A stretch of 64,000 nt of DNA from Achromobacter sp. RTa (lineage in GTDB: Bacteria > Pseudomonadota > Gammaproteobacteria > Burkholderiales > Burkholderiaceae_B), in assembly GCF_000757485.1 (NCBI RefSeq), contig NZ_JPYO01000019.1, positions 1 to 64,000 of the forward strand, given 5' to 3'. A program made the translations under genes and the position numbers. The notes below the pieces were generated by a model. It ran no database searches, was not told the DNA's origin, and saw only the letters and a program-made list of their open reading frames with translations. Numbering within the stretch: position 1 is the first letter of the stretch; the number at the start of each line of letters is the position of its first letter. Positions 1 to 8,824 of this stretch are shown here, in pieces.

Positions 1-64
1 GTTCCAGTTGCAAAGCCGGCGCCGTCCGCGCCATCAAATGGACAATCTCGTGTTGATCCGTCAC
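1..64 (-). other. possible 5' end of a leftward gene cut by the window edge
   Basis: Reading leftward from a GTG at 64 there are 21 open codons (MTDQHEIVHLMARTAPALQ...) running off the left edge. An internal ATG at 35 could also be the start. No clear ribosome binding site is seen and the fragment is too short to assign to a family, so it could equally be non-coding. It would be transcribed divergently from tsdB. Confidence 0.2.
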
Positions 65-79
65 AAGTATTTATATAAT
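53..79 (+). promoter_or_regulatory. candidate promoter of tsdBA
   Basis: A perfect TATAAT lies at 74-79 in a strikingly AT-rich tract, with TTGATC at 53-58 as a possible -35 box (15-bp spacer, shorter than ideal). It sits about 50 bp upstream of the tsdB start. The -10 box is seen directly; promoter activity is inferred. Confidence 0.4.
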
Positions 80-130
80 TATTAGAAATTAGCTTATTAC
101 CAAAAATCCAATACCTATGGAGCAGGTTCC

Positions 131-832
131 ATGTCCCGATCCTTACCCGGCGCGCTGATCCTGGGCGCGCTGTTCGCCGCCTCGTCCGGCGCGCAAAGCG
201 CGCCGGACGGCAAGCAGATCAGCGCCCAGGGCGCCAACGGCGCGCCCGCCTGTATCACCTGCCACGGAGCCCGTGGCGAAGGCAATCCGGCCGCCGGCTT
301 TCCGCAATTGGCGGGCATGGGCGGGCGGTACCTGGAGGAGCAGCTGAACGCCATGGCCAATGGCTCGCGCGTCAGCCCGGTCATGGCCGCGACCGCCAAG
401 GCGCTGGATCCAGCCCAGCGCCAGGCCGTGGCGCGCTACTACGCCGCGCTGCCATCCGCGCTGGACACCGACCGGCTCGCCGCCACCGCCATGCATCCGG
501 TCAAGCCCGCCGACACCGGCGCCTGGCTCGCCACGCGCGGAGCCTGGGACAAGAACGTGCCCGCCTGCAACCAATGCCACGGCCCCGGCGGCATCGGCGT
601 AGGCGAGAACTTCCCCGCCCTGGCCGGACAGCCTGCCGCCTATATAGCGGGCCAGTTGCGCGCCTGGCGCCAGGGCCAGCGCCCGCCCGGCCCGCTGGGC
701 CTGATGCCGGCGGTAGCCACCCGGCTCTCCGACGACGAGATCGACGCCGTCTCCGCCTACTATGCCGGCCTGCCCAAGGCAGCCGACACGCTTGCCGCGC
801 AAGCCAACGCCTCCGCCGGAGCCAAGCAATGA
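131..832 (+). CDS. tsdB: diheme cytochrome c, TsdB-like electron acceptor of thiosulfate dehydrogenase
   Basis: Periplasmic c4-like diheme cytochrome of 233 aa. A signal peptide (MSRSLPGALILGALFAASSGAQS) precedes two cytochrome c domains, each with a CXXCH heme site: CITCH at residues 41-45 and CNQCH at 146-150. The next gene is a TsdA-like enzyme whose ATG overlaps this stop codon (ATGA), so the two are translationally coupled. In other bacteria TsdB is a diheme cytochrome encoded beside tsdA that accepts its electrons. The sequence alone would also fit a generic cytochrome c4; the TsdB assignment rests on the partner gene. Confidence 0.72.
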   Translation: MSRSLPGALILGALFAASSGAQSAPDGKQISAQGANGAPACITCHGARGEGNPAAGFPQLAGMGGRYLEEQLNAMANGSRVSPVMAATAKALDPAQRQAVARYYAALPSALDTDRLAATAMHPVKPADTGAWLATRGAWDKNVPACNQCHGPGGIGVGENFPALAGQPAAYIAGQLRAWRQGQRPPGPLGLMPAVATRLSDDEIDAVSAYYAGLPKAADTLAAQANASAGAKQ

Positions 833-1749
833 CCATCGTCCGCCTGCGCCTCCTGCTCGCCGCCGCCGGCCTCGCCGCCTCCGCGTCCCTCCACGCCGCC
901 GAGCCCCGCCCTGCTTTCACGCCGCCTTCGGCCGCCTCGCTGCCCGACACCGACTTCGGCAAGACCGTGCGCCAAGGCGAGCAGATCTTCCTGCATACGC
1001 CCCAACTGGCCGGCAAATTCGTCGGCAACGACCTGAACTGCGCAAGCTGCCACTTGGACGCCGGCCGGCGCCCCGATTCGGCTCCGATGTGGGCCGCCTA
1101 TGTGCTGTACCCCGCATATCGCGCGAAGAACGGCCACGTGAACACGCTGGCCGAACGCCTGCAAGGCTGCTTCCGCTTCAGCATGAACGGCAAGGCGCCG
1201 CCCGCGGACGACCCGACCCTCACCGCGCTGCAGACCTATATGTTCTGGCTGGCCAGCAAGGCGCCCACCGGCGTGGTGCTGGAAGGCCAGGGCTACCGCA
1301 AGCTGCCGCCGCCGGCCCGCAAGGCCGACTACCTGCGCGGCAGCGAGGTATACGCGCAGTACTGCGCCGTGTGCCACGGCGCCGAAGGCCAGGGCCAGAA
1401 GAACGGCAAGCACTGGGTCTTCCCCGCGCTGTGGGGGCCGGACTCCTTCAACTGGGGCGCGGGCATGCACCAGATCGGCAACGCCGCCGGCTTCATCAAG
1501 GCCAATATGCCGCTCGGACAGGCCGGCATGCTGAGCGACCAGGAAGCGTGGGACGTCGCCTATTTCATGAACGCCCATGAACGCCCGCAGGATCCGCGCT
1601 ACACGGAATCGGTGGCCGCGACCCGGGCCAAATACCACGACTCCGACGATTCCCTGTACGGGATCGAAGTCAACGGCCATCTGCTCGGCAGCGGCGCACC
1701 CGCGTCCGGCGGCAAGCTCGGCGCGGCCGCCGCTAAGGCCGGCGGCTGA
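829..1749 (+). CDS. tsdA: thiosulfate dehydrogenase (tetrathionate-forming), TsdA-type
   Basis: Periplasmic diheme enzyme expected to couple two thiosulfates to tetrathionate. The start is the ATG overlapping the tsdB stop, giving 306 aa with a signal peptide ending near LHAAEP. The N-terminal heme site CASCH (71-75) is followed by the family-typical LDAGR stretch and by Cys114 in GCFRFSMNG, which by homology is the unusual axial cysteine ligand of the active-site heme. The second site CAVCH is at 179-183 in a normal cytochrome c domain. A reading frame continues upstream into tsdB but lacks a plausible start. Function is inferred from family features. Confidence 0.75.
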   Translation: MTIVRLRLLLAAAGLAASASLHAAEPRPAFTPPSAASLPDTDFGKTVRQGEQIFLHTPQLAGKFVGNDLNCASCHLDAGRRPDSAPMWAAYVLYPAYRAKNGHVNTLAERLQGCFRFSMNGKAPPADDPTLTALQTYMFWLASKAPTGVVLEGQGYRKLPPPARKADYLRGSEVYAQYCAVCHGAEGQGQKNGKHWVFPALWGPDSFNWGAGMHQIGNAAGFIKANMPLGQAGMLSDQEAWDVAYFMNAHERPQDPRYTESVAATRAKYHDSDDSLYGIEVNGHLLGSGAPASGGKLGAAAAKAGG

Positions 1750-1767
1750 GCGAAGCTCGGCGGGCTA

Positions 1768-1808
1768 CGCGCGGCCCGGCAGGGTTTTTCCTCCTGCCGG
1801 GCCGCGCG
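1768..1808 (+). terminator. 16-bp perfect hairpin after tsdA, probable 3' end signal
   Basis: Arms 1768-1783 and 1793-1808 are perfect reverse complements (16 GC-rich pairs) around a 9-nt loop rich in T (1784-1792). The U-rich stretch is in the loop rather than after the stem, so this is not a textbook intrinsic terminator. It separates tsdA from gmk and probably protects or ends the tsdBA transcript. Confidence 0.5.
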
Positions 1809-1852
1809 ATTTGCTATCCTTTCAGTCTTAGCACCAAGCCCGATAACAATTC

Positions 1853-2485
1853 ATGCACGCCAATCCCGGAAACGTCTTCATGGTCGTCGCGCCCAGCGGC
1901 GCCGGCAAGTCCAGCCTGGTCAAGGCCTTGCTGCAGCAAGACCCTTCCATCCTGCTCTCCATTTCCTGCACTACCCGCGCCCCTCGTCCCGGCGAACAAG
2001 ACGGCCGCGAGTACCGTTTCGTGTCCACGGACGAATTCCAGCGCCTGCGCGAAGCGCAGAACCTGCTGGAATGGGCGGAGGTGCACGGCAATTTCTACGG
2101 CACGCCGCGCGACCGCATCGACGAGGCCACGCGCGCCGGGCGCGACGTGCTGCTCGAAATCGATTGGCAGGGCGCGCGCCAAGTCAGGCAGCGCTTTCCG
2201 GGCGCGATCGGCGTCTTCGTTCTGCCGCCCTCGATCGAAGAACTCGAGAGCCGCCTGAAGGCGCGCGGCCAGGACGAGCCGCAAGTCATCGCGCGCCGGC
2301 TGATGGCTGCGGGCGGCGAAATCGCCCACGCGCCTGAATGCGAATATGTTATTATTAATCAAGAATTTAGCGTAGCCTTGTCGGAACTGACTCAAATCGT
2401 CAGCGCCGCGCGGCTGCGTTTTTCGTCTCAGGCCGCCCGCCACAGCCAGTTGTTCTCGCAACTCGGCATCCCGGCCGAACACTGA
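1853..2485 (+). CDS. gmk: guanylate kinase
   Basis: Phosphorylates GMP (and dGMP) to GDP with ATP in the cytoplasm, an essential step of GTP synthesis. 210 aa, normal length. The P-loop APSGAGKSS is at residues 13-21, followed by the GMP-binding stretch ([28 protein letters not shown]) and the lid region. The ATG at 1853 has no strong Shine-Dalgarno sequence. It heads the conserved series gmk-rpoZ-spoT, linking purine nucleotide supply to (p)ppGpp control. Confidence 0.96.
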   Translation: MHANPGNVFMVVAPSGAGKSSLVKALLQQDPSILLSISCTTRAPRPGEQDGREYRFVSTDEFQRLREAQNLLEWAEVHGNFYGTPRDRIDEATRAGRDVLLEIDWQGARQVRQRFPGAIGVFVLPPSIEELESRLKARGQDEPQVIARRLMAAGGEIAHAPECEYVIINQEFSVALSELTQIVSAARLRFSSQAARHSQLFSQLGIPAEH

Positions 2486-2529
2486 GCCGAACGCGTTCTC
2501 CCTATCCTCCATCAGCACCAGGTGTCCTA

Positions 2530-2733
2530 ATGGCTCGCATTACCGTCGAAGACTGTCTGAATCAAATCCCCAACCGTTTCAAGCTCACGCTGGCCGCTAC
2601 CTACCGCGCCCGCGAGCTGGCGCAAGGCCATGCCCCGCGCCTGGACAGCAAAGACAAGCCCACGGTCACTGCCCTGCGCGAAATCGCGGGCGGCCTCACC
2701 GGCGTGGAAATGCTGCGTAAAGTTCCCACCTGA
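2530..2733 (+). CDS. rpoZ: RNA polymerase omega subunit
   Basis: Small RNA polymerase subunit that helps beta-prime folding and assembly and forms part of a ppGpp site on the enzyme. 67 aa, the usual betaproteobacterial length, beginning [19 protein letters not shown] with the conserved TALREIA segment. It lies 44 bp after gmk and 22 bp before spoT, the standard arrangement. Confidence 0.96.
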   Translation: MARITVEDCLNQIPNRFKLTLAATYRARELAQGHAPRLDSKDKPTVTALREIAGGLTGVEMLRKVPT

Positions 2734-2755
2734 TCATCTCCGGGGGGCGGCAAGC

Positions 2756-5050
2756 ATGGCTTTTCCCGGGCTGAAGTACGCTTCATCTGGTCTGCTTGCC
2801 GCGCTGCGTGCCGGCTCCCGTCTCGGGCGCCGCACCGGCAAGAAAGACAAGAACCTCTCCGCGCCACCGTCCGTCGCCGCTCAAGAAGCGGCGGACGCGA
2901 CCGCCTCTCCGGTCGCTTCCCTGGCGCCGCTGACCGAAATCATCGGCAGCTATCTCGACAAGAAAGACGTAGAGCGTGTGCGCGAAGCCTATCGCTTCGC
3001 CGACCAGGCGCATCTGGGCCAGTTCCGCGCCAGCGGTTCGCCCTATATCTCGCACCCCATCGCCGTCACCGAAATCTGCGCCGGCTGGAAGCTCGACGTC
3101 AACGCCTTGTCCGCCGCCCTGCTTCACGATGTCATGGAAGACCAGGGCATCGCCAAGCATGAGCTTGCCGAGAAATTCGGGCCCGAAGTCGCCGAACTGG
3201 TCGACGGACTGTCCAAACTCGACCGCCTGGACTTCGCCACCAAGGCCGAACAGCAGGCAGAGAGCTTCCGCAAGATGCTGCTGGCGATGGCGCGCGACGT
3301 GCGCGTCATCCTCATCAAGCTGGCCGACCGCCTGCACAATATGCGCACGCTGGATGCGGTCAACCCTGAAAAGCGCCGCCGCATCGCGCGCGAAACGCTG
3401 GACATCTACGCGCCCATCGCGCACCGCCTGGGCCTGAACCTGCTGTTCCGCGAACTCCAGGACCTGTGCTTCGCGGCGATGTACCCGAACCGCTACCAGG
3501 TGCTGTACAAGGCCGTGCTGGCCGCGCGCGGCAACCGCCGCGAAGTCATTACCAAGATCGCCGATTCGGTGCGCGCCGCGCTGCCCGCCGCCGGTATCGA
3601 GGCCGAGGTCACCGGGCGCGAAAAGACGCTGTTCGGCATCTACCGCAAGATGGTCGACCAGAAGAAATCGTTCTCCGACGTGCTCGACATCTACGGCTTC
3701 CGCGTCATCGTGCACACGCTGCCGGAATGCTATCTGGCGCTGGGCACGCTGCACCAGCTGTACCGCCCGGTCCCGGGCAAGTTCAAGGACTACATCGCCA
3801 TTCCCAAGGTGAACGGCTACCAGTCCCTGCACACCACACTGGTCGGCCCCTACGGCACGCCCGTCGAATTCCAGTTCCGCACGCGCGACATGCATCATGT
3901 GGCGGAAGAAGGCGTCGCTTCGCACTGGCTGTACAAGGGCGCCGACCTGACCCTCAACGACCTGCAGAAACGCACCCACCAGTGGCTGCAATCGCTGCTG
4001 GACATCCAGAGCCAGACCGGCGATTCCGGCGAGTTCCTGGAGCACGTCAAGGTCGATCTTTTCCCCGACGCGGTCTACGTGTTCACGCCGCGCGGCAAGA
4101 TCATTTCCCTGCCGCGGGGCGCCACGCCGGTGGATTTCGCCTACGCGATCCACACCGACATCGGCAACCAGGCAGTGGCGGCCAAGGTCAATGGCGAGTT
4201 CGTGCCGCTGCGCACCGAGCTCAACAGCGGCGACACGGTTGAAATCGTCACCTCGCCCGCTTCCCGCCCGAACGCGCAGTGGCTCAACTACGTGCGCACC
4301 GGCCGCGCCCGCTCCGAAATCCGCCACTACCTGCGCACCGTCAAGTATGAGGAATCGGTGGCATTCGGCGAACGCCTGCTGGGCCAGGCGCTGCAGGAAC
4401 TGCGCATGCCCCTGCCCGCCACCGACGATCCCGCCTGGCAGAAGCTTGCTCGCAGCACCGGCGCCAGCTCCCGCGAGGAAATCCTGGCCGATATCGGGCT
4501 GGGCAAGCGCCTGGCGGCCGTCGTGGCCCGCCGCTTCGCACCCGAGCACCAGTTGGTCGCCACCACGGCGGCGGCCGTGGACGAGCTGACCTCGGCGCGC
4601 AGCGCTCCCATCCTGATCCAGGGCAACGAAGGCCAAGCCGTGCAGCTGGCGCCCTGCTGCGGCCCGCTGCCGGGCGACCCGATCGTCGCGGGCATGCGCA
4701 TGGGGCACGGGCTGGTGGTGCATACCGCCGACTGCCCCGTCGCCCTGCGCCAGCGCCTGCGCGAACCGGAACGCTGGATCAACGTGGCGTGGGATGCCCA
4801 CACCGCCAAGCACCTGGCCACCCGCCTGGATATCGTCACGCGCAACGAGCGCGGCGTGCTGGGGCGCCTGGCCGCCGAAGTCACCGCCGCGGACGCGAAC
4901 ATCATGCACGTCACGATGCACGATGACGCGGTTTCGACGGTATCCCTGCACCTGACCATCCAGGTGGACAGCCGCAAGCACCTGGCGCAGGTGATCCGCG
5001 CCATCCGGCACGTGCCGCAAGTGCAGAAGATCGTGCGGGTGAAGGGGTAG
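2756..5050 (+). CDS. spoT: bifunctional (p)ppGpp synthetase/hydrolase SpoT
   Basis: Stringent-response enzyme that makes and degrades (p)ppGpp. The open frame begins upstream inside rpoZ, but the ATG at 2756 preceded by GGGGGCGGCAAGC is the sensible start, giving 764 aa. Order of domains: HD hydrolase (about 95-200, intact HDVMED at 124-129, so hydrolase-competent and unlike RelA), nucleotidyltransferase synthetase (about 270-385), TGS (about 432-492), and C-terminal ACT (about 690-764). The intact HD motif and the rpoZ neighbour both favour SpoT over RelA. Confidence 0.94.
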   Translation: MAFPGLKYASSGLLAALRAGSRLGRRTGKKDKNLSAPPSVAAQEAADATASPVASLAPLTEIIGSYLDKKDVERVREAYRFADQAHLGQFRASGSPYISHPIAVTEICAGWKLDVNALSAALLHDVMEDQGIAKHELAEKFGPEVAELVDGLSKLDRLDFATKAEQQAESFRKMLLAMARDVRVILIKLADRLHNMRTLDAVNPEKRRRIARETLDIYAPIAHRLGLNLLFRELQDLCFAAMYPNRYQVLYKAVLAARGNRREVITKIADSVRAALPAAGIEAEVTGREKTLFGIYRKMVDQKKSFSDVLDIYGFRVIVHTLPECYLALGTLHQLYRPVPGKFKDYIAIPKVNGYQSLHTTLVGPYGTPVEFQFRTRDMHHVAEEGVASHWLYKGADLTLNDLQKRTHQWLQSLLDIQSQTGDSGEFLEHVKVDLFPDAVYVFTPRGKIISLPRGATPVDFAYAIHTDIGNQAVAAKVNGEFVPLRTELNSGDTVEIVTSPASRPNAQWLNYVRTGRARSEIRHYLRTVKYEESVAFGERLLGQALQELRMPLPATDDPAWQKLARSTGASSREEILADIGLGKRLAAVVARRFAPEHQLVATTAAAVDELTSARSAPILIQGNEGQAVQLAPCCGPLPGDPIVAGMRMGHGLVVHTADCPVALRQRLREPERWINVAWDAHTAKHLATRLDIVTRNERGVLGRLAAEVTAADANIMHVTMHDDAVSTVSLHLTIQVDSRKHLAQVIRAIRHVPQVQKIVRVKG

Positions 5051-5060
5051 TTTCTATCGG

Positions 5061-5209
5061 GGTGTCAGACACCCGGGAGCACTGGCGTAAGGTGCCGGTT
5101 TTCTCGTAAGGGTGTCAGACACTTGAGAAGCCGCCTTCCGTTTCAGGTGTCTGATACCCCTACGAGACGCCGCTCCAAGCCTGGCAGACGTCCACGGGTG
5201 TCTGACACC
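5061..5209. repeat. cluster of four GGTGTCWGACACC palindromes
   Basis: Copies at 5061-5073, 5111-5123, 5146-5158 and 5197-5209, two of them with one mismatch. Each is a near-perfect palindrome. They fill the gap between the convergent spoT and glnQ genes. The same 11-13 bp palindrome recurs at 18433-18676 and 40559-40621 and nowhere inside genes that I could see. Confidence 0.85.
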
Positions 5210-5215
5210 CCCCCT

Positions 5216-5944
5216 TCAAGCCACGTGCTGCAAAAAATCCTTCAGGCGCTGGCTGGGAGGGTTGCCGAGCAGTTCGGCCGGCGGCCCGTCGTGGGCGATC
5301 TTGCCCGCGTCGATGAAGATCAGGCGGCTGCCTACCCTGCGCGCAAATTCCATTTCGTGCGTGACGACCACCATCGTCATGCCCTCTTCCGCCAGATCCC
5401 GCATGACCTTGAGCACTTCGTGGCGCAGCTCCGGATCCAGGGCCGACGTGGGCTCGTCGAACAGCATCAGCTTGGGCTTGATCGCCAGGGCGCGCGCGAT
5501 CGCGACGCGCTGCTGCTGCCCGCCTGAGAGCTCGGCCGGATAGTGGTTCATGCGCTCGGCCAGGCCGACCTTGGCCAGCAGGCTCTCGGCCAGCTCGCGC
5601 GCCTCGGCGCGGCTTTGGCCCCGCGTATGCACGGGGCCGAACATGACGTTCTCCAGCGCCGTCATCTGCGGAAACAGGTTGAACTGCTGGAACACCATGC
5701 CGGCCTCGCGCCGGATCTCGCGCACTTGCGCCGCGCTGCCGTTCACGCTCAGGCCGTCCACCAGCAAATCGCCATCGTTGATGGTCTCTAGGACGTTGAT
5801 GCAGCGCAGGAACGTGGACTTGCCGGAGCCGGACGGGCCAACCACCACCACGACCTCGCCCGCATCGATGTTCAGCGAAATCCCGTCGAGCACCGTGGAC
5901 TCGCCGAAGCGCTTGGTGACGTTGTGAAATTCGACCATGCTCAT
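5216..5944 (-). CDS. glnQ: glutamine ABC transporter ATP-binding protein
   Basis: ATPase that powers the GlnHPQ glutamine importer at the inner membrane. 242 aa, typical of polar amino-acid ABC ATPases. Walker A GPSGSGKST at 36-44, Q-loop in VFQQFNLFP, signature LSGGQ at 139-143, Walker B LMLFDE at 159-164, followed by the D-loop SALD. Its ATG overlaps the glnP stop (ATGA), so expression is coupled. The name follows from the two partner genes, which closely resemble E. coli GlnH and GlnP. Confidence 0.9.
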   Translation of the reverse strand: MSMVEFHNVTKRFGESTVLDGISLNIDAGEVVVVVGPSGSGKSTFLRCINVLETINDGDLLVDGLSVNGSAAQVREIRREAGMVFQQFNLFPQMTALENVMFGPVHTRGQSRAEARELAESLLAKVGLAERMNHYPAELSGGQQQRVAIARALAIKPKLMLFDEPTSALDPELRHEVLKVMRDLAEEGMTMVVVTHEMEFARRVGSRLIFIDAGKIAHDGPPAELLGNPPSQRLKDFLQHVA

Positions 5945-6597
5945 AGTATGCGCATCCTCTTTTCCACCAGATGCAGGCTCAGCGCCATCAGACCGGTCAG
6001 GATCAGGTAAACGATGGCGACCGCCGACCAGATCTCGACCGCGCGGAAGTTGCTGGCCATGATCTCCTGGCCCTGCCGGGTCAGTTCAGCCACGCCGATC
6101 ACGATGAAGAGCGAGGAATCCTTCAAGCTGATGATGCACTGGTTGCCCAGCGGCGGGATCATGCGCCGGAACGCCACCGGCCCGATGATATGGAAGAGAA
6201 TCTTGTGGAACGGCAGCCCCATGGCCTGGCCGGCTTCCTTCAGGCCCTTGTGCACCGACAGCAGCGAACCGCGCACGATCTCGGAAATGTAGGCGCCCGA
6301 ATTGATGATCAGCGTGGCGATGGCGGCCCATTCCGCATCCACCCGGATGTCCGCCAGCAGGGGCAAGGCGAAGTAGATGAACATCACCTGCACGACGATG
6401 GGAGTTCCGCGGATGATCGCGACATAGACCTGCGCGATGGCCGACAGGATGGGATGCCCGTAGGCTCGGGTCACGCCCGATAGCGCTCCAAGCAGGAAGC
6501 CGCCGAACAAGCCCCAGAAGGTGATCTTGATGGTCATCAGCGTACCCTCGAGCAAATTGGGTAGCGCGTCTCTGATTACAGCCCAGTCAAACTCCAC
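5941..6597 (-). CDS. glnP: glutamine ABC transporter permease
   Basis: Inner-membrane permease of the His/Glu/Gln/Arg family, with features close to E. coli GlnP: IRGTPIVVQVMFIYFALP, INSGAYISEIVRG, and the EAA loop EAGQAMGLP. A TTG start further upstream is possible, but a GTG at 6597 preceded by AGGGGGG at good spacing gives EFDWAVIRDALPNLLEGTLMT, matching the family N-terminus; this gives 218 aa. It follows glnH after an 88-bp gap containing a stable hairpin and overlaps glnQ by 4 bp. Confidence 0.92.
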   Translation of the reverse strand: MEFDWAVIRDALPNLLEGTLMTIKITFWGLFGGFLLGALSGVTRAYGHPILSAIAQVYVAIIRGTPIVVQVMFIYFALPLLADIRVDAEWAAIATLIINSGAYISEIVRGSLLSVHKGLKEAGQAMGLPFHKILFHIIGPVAFRRMIPPLGNQCIISLKDSSLFIVIGVAELTRQGQEIMASNFRAVEIWSAVAIVYLILTGLMALSLHLVEKRMRIL

Positions 6598-6638
6598 GAT
6601 ATTCCCCCCTGGATCCGGCATTGCGGCCAACTGAGGCC

Positions 6639-6661
6639 GGCGCCCGCTGGCCGCGGGCGCC
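6639..6661 (-). promoter_or_regulatory. intercistronic hairpin between glnH and glnP
   Basis: Arms GGCGCCCGC (6639-6647) and GCGGGCGCC (6653-6661) pair perfectly around the loop TGGCC. No T-tract follows on the minus strand. Such stem-loops after a binding-protein gene are known to stabilise the 5' mRNA and raise binding protein over permease; that role is inferred here. Confidence 0.55.
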
Positions 6662-6685
6662 CAGAAAGCGATTCAGCCCCGGCGG

Positions 6686-7438
6686 TCAGGGCTTCTTGCC
6701 GAACCACTTCTCGTAGATGGCGTCGTACTGGCCGTTGGCCTTCAGCGTGGCGAGCGCCTTGTTCACCTGGGGCACCAGCTCGCTGCCCTTGGGGAAGGCG
6801 ATGCCGTAGAAATCACCGCTCTTGACGGAACCCACCACCTTCACGCGGCCCTTGCCCGCCGTGTTGGCGTAGTACTGCACGTTGGGCGTGTCGTGCACGG
6901 CAGCGTCGACGCGGCCCGTGGCCAGTTCCAGGTAGGCGTTGTCGATGTTCGGGAACAGCTTGAGCTTGGCGTCCGGCACCTGGGCCTTCAGGAAGTCCAC
7001 GGTGGCGGTGCCGGTCTTGACCGCGACGGTCTTGCCGGACAGCGACTTCGCGTCCTTGATGTCGGTGTTCTTCTCGCCCACCAGGATGGCCAGGCCGCTT
7101 TCGTAGTAGGGATCGGAGAAGTCGATGACCTTCTTGCGGTCGTCGCGGATGGTGATGCCGGCCAGCGCCGCATCGATGTTCTTGGTCTGCAGGCCGGGAA
7201 TGATGCCGGCGAAGTCCATCGGCTGCAGCTTGTACTTCAGGTTGAGTTCCTTGGCGATTGCCGCCCAGAGATCGACGTCGAAGCCCGTGTAGGTGTTCCC
7301 CTGCTTGAACTCGAACGGAACGAAAGCGGTATCGGTGGCCACCACCAATTCCTTGCCTTGGGCATGGGCGCCGGAGGCGGCGCCGAACATGGCCACGGAC
7401 AGGCCGACCAGCGCGGCGGCGACTTTGCGTTTGATCAT
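6686..7438 (-). CDS. glnH: periplasmic glutamine-binding protein
   Basis: Solute-binding protein (SBP_bac_3) of the GlnHPQ importer. The ATG at 7438 has AGGAGAG upstream and gives 250 aa with signal peptide [28 protein letters not shown]; the frame continues upstream without a better start. The mature N-terminus [16 protein letters not shown] and [14 protein letters not shown] are almost those of E. coli GlnH, and [11 protein letters not shown] and HDTPN are also conserved. This supports glutamine rather than another polar amino acid. Confidence 0.92.
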   Translation of the reverse strand: MIKRKVAAALVGLSVAMFGAASGAHAQGKELVVATDTAFVPFEFKQGNTYTGFDVDLWAAIAKELNLKYKLQPMDFAGIIPGLQTKNIDAALAGITIRDDRKKVIDFSDPYYESGLAILVGEKNTDIKDAKSLSGKTVAVKTGTATVDFLKAQVPDAKLKLFPNIDNAYLELATGRVDAAVHDTPNVQYYANTAGKGRVKVVGSVKSGDFYGIAFPKGSELVPQVNKALATLKANGQYDAIYEKWFGKKP

Positions 7439-7604
7439 GAAACTCTCCTCTTGGGGACCGTCGGCACCCCGGGGTTGTTGTAGGGGCATGATTCCTGGGC
7501 TACGCCGGGGTCACCGGAGCAACTTACTGGGGATCTTAACGCATCCGTCCCCACCCGGTGGAGCTTAGAAAAATTACAATCCGCTGGACACCCGGAGATT
7601 CCCC

Positions 7605-8645
7605 ATGGCCTACAAATACGAACGCATCGCCGGAAACCGGCGCCAGGTCGGCCTGGCGCTGGGCAAACTGGCACGCCCGATCATGTCCACCTACCTGGAG
7701 CAAAGCGGCACATGGGAGGCCCTGCGGCCGTGGCGCGGCCACCGCTTCCTGGATGAACTCGCGCAGCAGGCGCAGGCGGCCGTTCCCGCCATCTGGGAAG
7801 AGCTCGAGGGGCTGGCCGAAGGGCTGCGTCTGCCGTTCGAGGACGTGCTGCTCTGGAACTGCCGCGGCGATCTCCTGCACAGCACGGCCGACGGCTGCAC
7901 GTCCGTCGCTCTGAAGACCCCGGACGGCGCGCGCTGGATCGCCCACAACGAAGACGGCGACCCTTATCTGCGCGGGCGCTGCTGCCTGGTGGACGTGGCG
8001 CTGGAAGACGCGCCGGGCTATCTCAGCTTCTATTACCCCGGCTCCCTGCCCGGCCACACTTTCGGCGCCAACCGCGCCGGCCTGGTCCAGACCATCAATA
8101 ATCTGCGCACGCGCCAGCGGCATCCGGGCGTGCCGCGCATGCTGCTGGCCCGCGCCGCCCTGGATTGCTCCACGCTGGACGACGCCCTGGCGCTGCTGCG
8201 CGACCTGCCACATTCGGGAGGGTTCCACCACCTGCTGGGAGCCGCGGGCGACCCGCGCCTGTTCAGCGTGGAGGCTGTTCCCGGCGCCATCTCCATCCTC
8301 GAAACCGGCACCCGTTACGGCCACTCCAACCACATGGTGCACGCCGAGACCCGCGGGCTGGCCCAGATCGTCACCGACTCGTCCCGAGCCCGCCAGAACC
8401 GCATCGAAAGAATCGTGGACGGCTGGTCCGCCGGCGCCGGCAGCGAGGACCTGCTGGACGCCCTGCACGACACCGAGGGCGACCTGCCCATCCTGCGCAC
8501 CGCGCAGGATGATCCCGACGAGGAAAACACCCTGGCCACGGCGGTCTTCGAAATCCGCGACGACGAGGTCACGCTGCGGGTCTACGATCGCAAGCGCAAG
8601 GCGGAAATCGCCCTGGATGTGATGTCCGACCCGGACGAGCCGTAG
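7605..8645 (+). CDS. C45-family N-terminal-nucleophile acyltransferase-like amidase
   Basis: 346 aa protein resembling acyl-coenzyme A:6-aminopenicillanic acid acyltransferase (peptidase family C45). The motif DGCTS (96-100) is the expected self-cleavage site, with Cys98 as new N-terminal nucleophile, followed by WIAHNEDGDPY and later by GHSNHMV, both typical of Ntn amide hydrolases. No signal peptide. Its natural substrate is probably an amide or peptide-like compound and cannot be named. A TACAAT at 7575-7580 may be the -10 box. It converges on the oxoprolinase gene, and its TAG stop lies in the arm of an inverted-repeat element. Confidence 0.75.
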   Translation: MAYKYERIAGNRRQVGLALGKLARPIMSTYLEQSGTWEALRPWRGHRFLDELAQQAQAAVPAIWEELEGLAEGLRLPFEDVLLWNCRGDLLHSTADGCTSVALKTPDGARWIAHNEDGDPYLRGRCCLVDVALEDAPGYLSFYYPGSLPGHTFGANRAGLVQTINNLRTRQRHPGVPRMLLARAALDCSTLDDALALLRDLPHSGGFHHLLGAAGDPRLFSVEAVPGAISILETGTRYGHSNHMVHAETRGLAQIVTDSSRARQNRIERIVDGWSAGAGSEDLLDALHDTEGDLPILRTAQDDPDEENTLATAVFEIRDDEVTLRVYDRKRKAEIALDVMSDPDEP

Positions 8646-8824
8646 GATGGGTGTAGCGCGGCAGTTCCTGGGGGAGAACTCAGGTATCCAGCGCGCGCAA
8701 CCCATGCGGCCGTGGGCGGATTGTTTTCAGCCGATCCCCGGCACAATCCATTCCCTGCCGCGTGGGTTGCGCGCGCTGGAGGTCGATGTTCTAGCTTAAG
8801 GACTCTCGCGCTACATCCATCCTA
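8643..8824. repeat. 182-bp inverted-repeat (MITE/REP-like) element at a convergent junction
   Basis: Outer arms TAGGATGGGTGTAGCGCG (8643-8660) and its complement at 8807-8824 match in 17 of 18 positions; inner arms 8687-8709 and 8758-8780 match in 22 of 23. The terminal TAG of each arm is the stop codon of the gene on its side. It contains no gene. It may act as a two-way terminator. Confidence 0.8.

Noticed and set aside
2783-5020. 745-codon open frame antisense to spoT
   Set aside because: Codon-bias shadow of spoT, no ribosome binding site and no recognisable domain.
2756-5050. RelA rather than SpoT
   Set aside because: The hydrolase HDVMED motif is intact and the gene follows rpoZ, both marks of SpoT.
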